Source of the DNA: an uncultured Clostridia bacterium
GTDB lineage: Bacteria; Bacillota; Clostridia; Christensenellales; Borkfalkiaceae
Length of the DNA: 64,000 nt
Direction: 5' to 3'
Assembly (NCBI GenBank): GCA_934278995.1
Contig: CAKQWM010000003.1
Span: 124,001-188,000, forward strand
This document shows, piece by piece, positions 60,281 through 64,000 of the stretch. Each line of letters starts with the position of its first letter. Positions within the stretch are counted from its first letter, which is position 1. The notes beneath the pieces were generated by a model. That model saw nothing but the letters and a program-made list of their open reading frames with translations. It was not told where the DNA came from and ran no database searches. The translations under genes and the position numbers were made by a program.

Positions 60281-60313
60281 AAGCGGGTACCGAGAAAAAC
60301 GATACCCGCTTTA
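60281..60313 (-). terminator. Terminator of the cmk-plsC-ispH operon
   Basis: AAAGCGGGTA and TACCCGCTTTTA form a hairpin just after the ispH fusion stop codon on the minus strand. Confidence 0.8.
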
Positions 60314-60328
60314 ATCACAAAACTAAAC

Positions 60329-62425
60329 TTACTTGTTGAGAAGTTCGCCTATGGATGCGCCGCCGAAATCACTTTCTTTCCATTCGTGAACTTCGCCGTC
60401 GTCTGCGACAGGTCTTTCGCGTCTCTTATTTCTTCTGGGTTTTTCTTCGCCTTCTTCAGACGCTTCTTTTTCGCGTTTGGGCTTAGCGGTTACTTCGGGT
60501 TGAGGTAAGCAAGCCTTGATGGAAAGCGTGATTTTTTCTTTCTCGTAATCGATGGAAATAATCTTGGCGGTTACTTCGTCGCCAACCTTCAAACCTTCCG
60601 TCGGCTTTTCGAGCCATTCGTGGGAGATCTGAGAAATGTGAACCAAACCGTCAACGCCTTTTTCGATTTCCACAAATACGCCGAAATCAACGATTCTTAC
60701 GATCTTACCGGTGATAATATCGCCTACCGCATATTTTCCGGGAACAGATTCCCAAGGACGAGGCTGAAGTTGTTTATAACCGATAGAAACCTTTTTGGTT
60801 TCTTCGTCGCATTTCAACACCTTAAATTCGTATTCTTTGTTGATTTCCAAAACTTCGGAAGGACTCTTGACGCCCGTCCATGAAAGATCAGAAATATGAG
60901 CAAGACAGTCAAAGCCGTTTACTTCGACGAAAGCGCCGAAGGAAGCGAATCTTACGACTTTACCTTTGACGATGTCGCCTGCGTGAACGGTGGAGAAGAA
61001 GGCTTCTTCTTTAGCCTGGCGTTCTGCGTCTTTCTGAGCCTTTTCGGCTTCTAAAATAACCCTTTGAGAAGCAACTATCTGTTTTCTTCTTTCGGCGGTT
61101 TCGATTCTTTCCGCTTTTACTCTCAAAGTTTTACCTACGTATTTATCGAGTTCTTTAACAAAACCGATTCTTATCTGGGACGACGGAATAAATACGCCGT
61201 ACGTTCCGAATTTTGCGGTCAGACCACCCTTGTTTGTGCCGTCGATCGTAACGGTGAAAATTTTACCGTTTTTGATTTCTTCGATTTCTTTTTCTTCTTC
61301 GGCAATCGCTTTAATCGCCTTCTGAGATAACAAAACAGGGTTAAGACCAATGATAAGGACTTCGATTTCTTCGCCTACTTTAGAAGCGTAATCGGCTTTG
61401 TTGTATTTTTCACAGTCGAGTTCTTCTTTCGGCAGAAGGATTTCCTTTTTGGTATTATTGATGTATAAAGCTAAACCTTCATCCGTAGCAGAAGAAATAG
61501 TTGCAACTATTTTTTGCCCCTTTCTGAATTTTTGTTGGCCGTTTTCAAGTTTGGCAACAGCTTCTTCCATCTCGTTTACAGTTTTAACTTCAGTGACTAC
61601 TTCTTCCATTTTTGAGAAAACCTCCATTGATTGTTCGGGTGGAGTAGATGCCCCCGATACAATACCTACCTTTAAAAAATTAACATACTTTGATGCGTCG
61701 AGCAAACTTACATCGCTTAAAAACGTAACGTTTTTGCAAAACTTGGCGCATACGTCGAATAATTTACGGGAATTACTTGATAAATTATCCCCGACGACTA
61801 TCATTGCGTCGCAACGCTTCGATAAGCATTCCGCTTCCTTCTGACGCTCCCTTGTAGTATAACAAATTGTTTTGAAAATCTCAACTGTTTTACTATAATT
61901 TTTCTTAAATTTGTCTAAAAAAATAGCAAATTCGGCGTCATTATAGGTTGTTTGCGCGACTATACACAGTTTTTCGTGCGAATTATAGTCGTATTTTTCG
62001 TCAAATCGGTTCTGAACGAGCGGTTTTTCGCCGAAAACCCATCCTTTCGTACCCTTTACTTCGGGATGCGTATCGTCGCCCAAAATCAGAATTTTGTATC
62101 CTTTGCGAGAATAATCGCTTACGATATCGTGAATTTTCGACACGAAAGGACAAGTGCAGTCGAGAATAGTTTTTCCCGTTTTTTTCAAAGCGTCTATCGT
62201 TTCTTTCGTTTCGCCGTGCGAACGTATAACGATTACGTCGCCTTCGATATCGTCGAAAGATTTCGCTATTTTTACGCCGCGGTTTTCGAGTTCGTCGTTA
62301 ACGGATTTATTGTGAACGAGTTCTCCCAAAACGCATACTTTTTTGTCTTTTACATTTAGAACGGCTTTTACCGCGCGGTTTACGCCCATGCAAAAACCGC
62401 TGTGTTTTGCTAAAATTACTTCCAT
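60329..62425 (-). CDS. ispH: IspH (HMBPP reductase) fused to S1 RNA-binding domains
   Basis: A 698-residue fusion common in Clostridia. The N-terminal IspH domain (1-285) makes IPP and DMAPP in the MEP pathway. Its [4Fe-4S] ligands are Cys12 (GFCMGV), Cys92 (DCTCPFV) and Cys188 (TICYTTRERQ), with His38 and His120. The C-terminal half has four S1 domains, the last two canonical (VVRFASFGAFVEV, IVRIVDFGVFVEI), plus a basic tail, and resembles ribosomal protein S1. Its start is one base past the plsC stop. DMAPP also feeds MiaA, encoded elsewhere in the window. Confidence 0.95.
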   Translation of the reverse strand: MEVILAKHSGFCMGVNRAVKAVLNVKDKKVCVLGELVHNKSVNDELENRGVKIAKSFDDIEGDVIVIRSHGETKETIDALKKTGKTILDCTCPFVSKIHDIVSDYSRKGYKILILGDDTHPEVKGTKGWVFGEKPLVQNRFDEKYDYNSHEKLCIVAQTTYNDAEFAIFLDKFKKNYSKTVEIFKTICYTTRERQKEAECLSKRCDAMIVVGDNLSSNSRKLFDVCAKFCKNVTFLSDVSLLDASKYVNFLKVGIVSGASTPPEQSMEVFSKMEEVVTEVKTVNEMEEAVAKLENGQQKFRKGQKIVATISSATDEGLALYINNTKKEILLPKEELDCEKYNKADYASKVGEEIEVLIIGLNPVLLSQKAIKAIAEEEKEIEEIKNGKIFTVTIDGTNKGGLTAKFGTYGVFIPSSQIRIGFVKELDKYVGKTLRVKAERIETAERRKQIVASQRVILEAEKAQKDAERQAKEEAFFSTVHAGDIVKGKVVRFASFGAFVEVNGFDCLAHISDLSWTGVKSPSEVLEINKEYEFKVLKCDEETKKVSIGYKQLQPRPWESVPGKYAVGDIITGKIVRIVDFGVFVEIEKGVDGLVHISQISHEWLEKPTEGLKVGDEVTAKIISIDYEKEKITLSIKACLPQPEVTAKPKREKEASEEGEEKPRRNKRRERPVADDGEVHEWKESDFGGASIGELLNK

Positions 62426-62426
62426 A

Positions 62427-63038
62427 CTACCGAGATTTTTTATGCGGGATTTCTTTTGTTTCCAAAAGTTTTTCTTTAATCAGTTCGTCCGCCTTTTTCA
62501 ACGCTTCCGCGTTTATTTTTGCGCCGTAAAAATCGCTTAGTTCGAAAGGTTCGCCTATTTTTATATAATTGCGTCTTAAAAATCTGCTTTTACCGTCGAT
62601 AAACACGGTTTGAACGGGTGTTTTGCTTTTAATGGCGAAAAGAGCCGCTCCGCTCTTAAGCGGCAATAAAGGTTCGCTCGTTTTATTTCTCGTGCCTTCC
62701 GGAAAAATCAATATCCGATTGCCGTTTTTAAGCATTTTTACGCAATTTAATATCGTCGATAAATCGGGGTTTTCTCTGTCAATGGGTATAGCGCCCAAAG
62801 TCCTTAAAAACCAGGACACGGGCTTGGACGAAAAACTCTCTTTTTTTGTCAAAACGTAAGTTTTTCCTTTGTATTGCATGCCGACAATGAACGCATCGGC
62901 GTTAGATAAATGATTAGCGACTATTACGCACGGCGTTTTTAAAGCCCTGTCTTTTCCGATAACTTTGAACGGAAAAAACAATTTCATAAACCCCGTAACG
63001 AGTCCCCTCATGATATAATAACCGAACATATCTGACAC
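62427..63038 (-). CDS. plsC: 1-acyl-sn-glycerol-3-phosphate acyltransferase (PlsC)
   Basis: A 203-residue membrane-associated acyltransferase that makes phosphatidic acid. The HX4D motif is His43-Asp48 (NHLSNAD), and FPEGTRN is at 112-118. A basic, hydrophobic N-terminus (MRGLVTGFMKLFFPFKV) anchors it to the membrane. The frame begins with GTG at 63036-63038, sharing a base with the cmk stop (TAGTG). The ATG at 63027-63029 is an alternative start. Confidence 0.93.
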   Translation of the reverse strand: MSDMFGYYIMRGLVTGFMKLFFPFKVIGKDRALKTPCVIVANHLSNADAFIVGMQYKGKTYVLTKKESFSSKPVSWFLRTLGAIPIDRENPDLSTILNCVKMLKNGNRILIFPEGTRNKTSEPLLPLKSGAALFAIKSKTPVQTVFIDGKSRFLRRNYIKIGEPFELSDFYGAKINAEALKKADELIKEKLLETKEIPHKKSR

Positions 63039-63703
63039 TACTTATCGTTTTTCGTTATATAGGACAATAACTTATCCACGACTTCTTTAACAGTCATTTC
63101 CGACGTATCGATTAAAATGGCGTCGTCGGCTTTTTTGAGCGGCGAAATTTTCCTGTGGCTGTCGTTATAATCACGTCTGTTGATTTCTTCAATCAAATCT
63201 TCAAAGTCAACTTTCTGACCTTTCTCCGTGAGTTCTTTATAACGCCTTTCGGCGCGTACCGTAGGCGTTGCGGTAATATAAAACTTAAAAGTCGCGTCCG
63301 GTAAAACGACGGTACCGATATCCCTTCCGTCCAGAATGCAATCGTTGCGCTTTGCTACTTCGCGTTGCATTTCAACCATTTTTTCTCTTACGCACTTTAA
63401 CGATGAGATATCGGAAGACATCATCGATACTTCGTTGGCGCGTATTTTTTCGGAAACGTCCTCGCCGTCAAGCATCGTTATCTGCCTGCCGTTTTGGTAA
63501 CGAATTTCTATGTCTATATCGTTTATAAAACCGGAAACCGCTTCTTCGTCGAGACAATCGACTCCGCGTTTTATGGCGCATAAAGCGCAGGCGCGGTACA
63601 TAGCGCCGGTATCGAGATGGAGTATATCGAGTTTTTGAGCCAGAATATCGGCTACGGTGCTTTTTCCGCCGCCGCAAGGCCCGTCAAGTGCAATATTCAG
63701 CAT
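63038..63703 (-). CDS. cmk: Cytidylate kinase
   Basis: A 221-residue nucleoside monophosphate kinase phosphorylating CMP and dCMP. The P-loop GPCGGGKST is at residues 8-16. LDTGAMYRACA, the DGRDIGTVVLPDA block and RRYKELTEKGQ are family signatures. AGGAGA precedes the ATG. It is followed directly by plsC and ispH-S1, the conserved clostridial order, and starts 22 nt after the flavoprotein gene. Confidence 0.96.
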   Translation of the reverse strand: MLNIALDGPCGGGKSTVADILAQKLDILHLDTGAMYRACALCAIKRGVDCLDEEAVSGFINDIDIEIRYQNGRQITMLDGEDVSEKIRANEVSMMSSDISSLKCVREKMVEMQREVAKRNDCILDGRDIGTVVLPDATFKFYITATPTVRAERRYKELTEKGQKVDFEDLIEEINRRDYNDSHRKISPLKKADDAILIDTSEMTVKEVVDKLLSYITKNDK

Positions 63704-63725
63704 AGTATCTCCTGTTATATATAAA

Positions 63726-64000
63726 TCAGTTGCTTCCGGCTTTTACCCCGGTAGCAAACGCTATTTGCAAATTGAAACCGCCCGTTTTTGCATCGACGTC
63801 TATAACCTCGCCGGCAAAATACAGCCCTTTTATAAGTTTGCTTTCCATTGTTTTAGGATTGATTTCCGAAGCGGAAACACCTCCCGCGGTTACGACCGCT
63901 TGGGAAAACGGACACAGACCGTCGTAATCCAAATTAAATCTTTTGATAACTTCGACGAGTTTTTTTCTTTCCTCTCTCGTTATCTCGTTGTTTTTTTTGT
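63726..64000 (-). CDS. HI0933/YhiN-family flavoprotein (partial, 5' end outside window)
   Basis: The C-terminal 90 codons of an NAD(P)/FAD-dependent oxidoreductase continue beyond base 64000. The frame stays open to the window edge (NNEITREERKKLVEVIKRFN). It contains the family's end blocks AVVTAGGVSASEINPKTMESK and GLYFAGEVIDVDAKTGGFNLQIAFATG. It heads the cmk-plsC-ispH run, a common clostridial arrangement. The physiological reaction of the family is not established. Confidence 0.9.
   Translation of the reverse strand, partial: KKNNEITREERKKLVEVIKRFNLDYDGLCPFSQAVVTAGGVSASEINPKTMESKLIKGLYFAGEVIDVDAKTGGFNLQIAFATGVKAGSN

Overview
The window is an A+T-rich chromosomal segment that looks like a member of the Bacillota, class Clostridia, probably a gut-type uncultured lineage. 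The evidence is gene order and gene form: cmk-plsC-[ispH fused to S1 domains], scpA-scpB next to DUF2953 (ytfI-like), gerW (ytfJ), dacF and rluB, miaB-mutS-mutL-miaA-ynbB, lon-engB, groESL behind a CIRCE operator, a Gram-positive LexA box, a lysine riboswitch, and large BspA/InlB/collagen-like surface lipoproteins. Species cannot be fixed from the sequence alone. GerW, ScpAB and DUF2953 suit a spore-forming or formerly spore-forming lineage.

Layout. 1-3.5 kb: M18 aminopeptidase (cut by the window edge), engB and lon on the minus strand. 3.6-7.5 kb: a short-chain dehydrogenase, a MATE exporter, an EamA permease and tRNA-Leu. 7.6-10.4 kb: a lysine riboswitch controlling a complete polar amino-acid ABC importer, so lysine is the likely substrate. 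10.5-17.9 kb: a complete type II-A CRISPR-Cas system. It has 19 identical 36-bp repeats with 18 spacers, a short leader ending in ATTTGAG, csn2, cas2, cas1 and cas9 on the minus strand, and a compact divergent tracrRNA gene whose anti-repeat can be paired base by base with the repeat. 18-22 kb: phosphoglucomutase, an M19 dipeptidase, cyclophilin and dCMP deaminase. 22.3-25.5 kb: groES-groEL, a Cys-rich mini-protein and lexA. 25.5-33.5 kb: a minus-strand run ynbB-miaA-mutL-mutS-miaB (mismatch repair plus ms2i6A tRNA modification). 33.6-43.8 kb: a class A PBP, a DMT permease, a coiled-coil Cys-rich protein, rluB, dacF, gerW, DUF2953, malic enzyme, scpB, scpA and an M50 protease. 43.8-48.2 kb: a DMT permease, a MITE-like palindromic element, glyA, tRNA-Ala, dispersed intergenic repeats, a small hypothetical gene and a tandem terminator array. 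48.2-58.7 kb: an accessory, surface-oriented region. It holds a membrane protein ending in a ribosomal uL15-like domain, a small lipoprotein, an XRE regulator, a collagen/InlB/LRR lipoprotein followed by a GIY-YIG-like gene, two tRNA-Thr genes, an acyl-ACP thioesterase and a transglutaminase-like lipoprotein. 58.7-60.2 kb: a repeat-rich stretch and a six-tRNA cluster with a duplicated tRNA-Tyr 3' end. 60.3-64 kb: ispH-S1 fusion, plsC, cmk and the end of an HI0933-type flavoprotein.

How the parts fit. Most of the window is housekeeping. The adaptive immune locus is the main specialised system and appears complete: adaptation genes, effector, tracrRNA, array promoter and leader anchor are all visible, with no frameshift and no degenerate repeat. 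The tracrRNA promoter and the best cas9 promoter face each other, so the cas9 leader is antisense to tracrRNA. The most unfamiliar coding item is the uL15-tailed membrane protein. The most unfamiliar non-coding items are the roughly 296-bp inverted-repeat element near 45 kb, the tandem terminators near 48 kb and the tRNA-Tyr 3' duplication near 59.5 kb. All functional statements rest on reading motifs and context; no database search was run.
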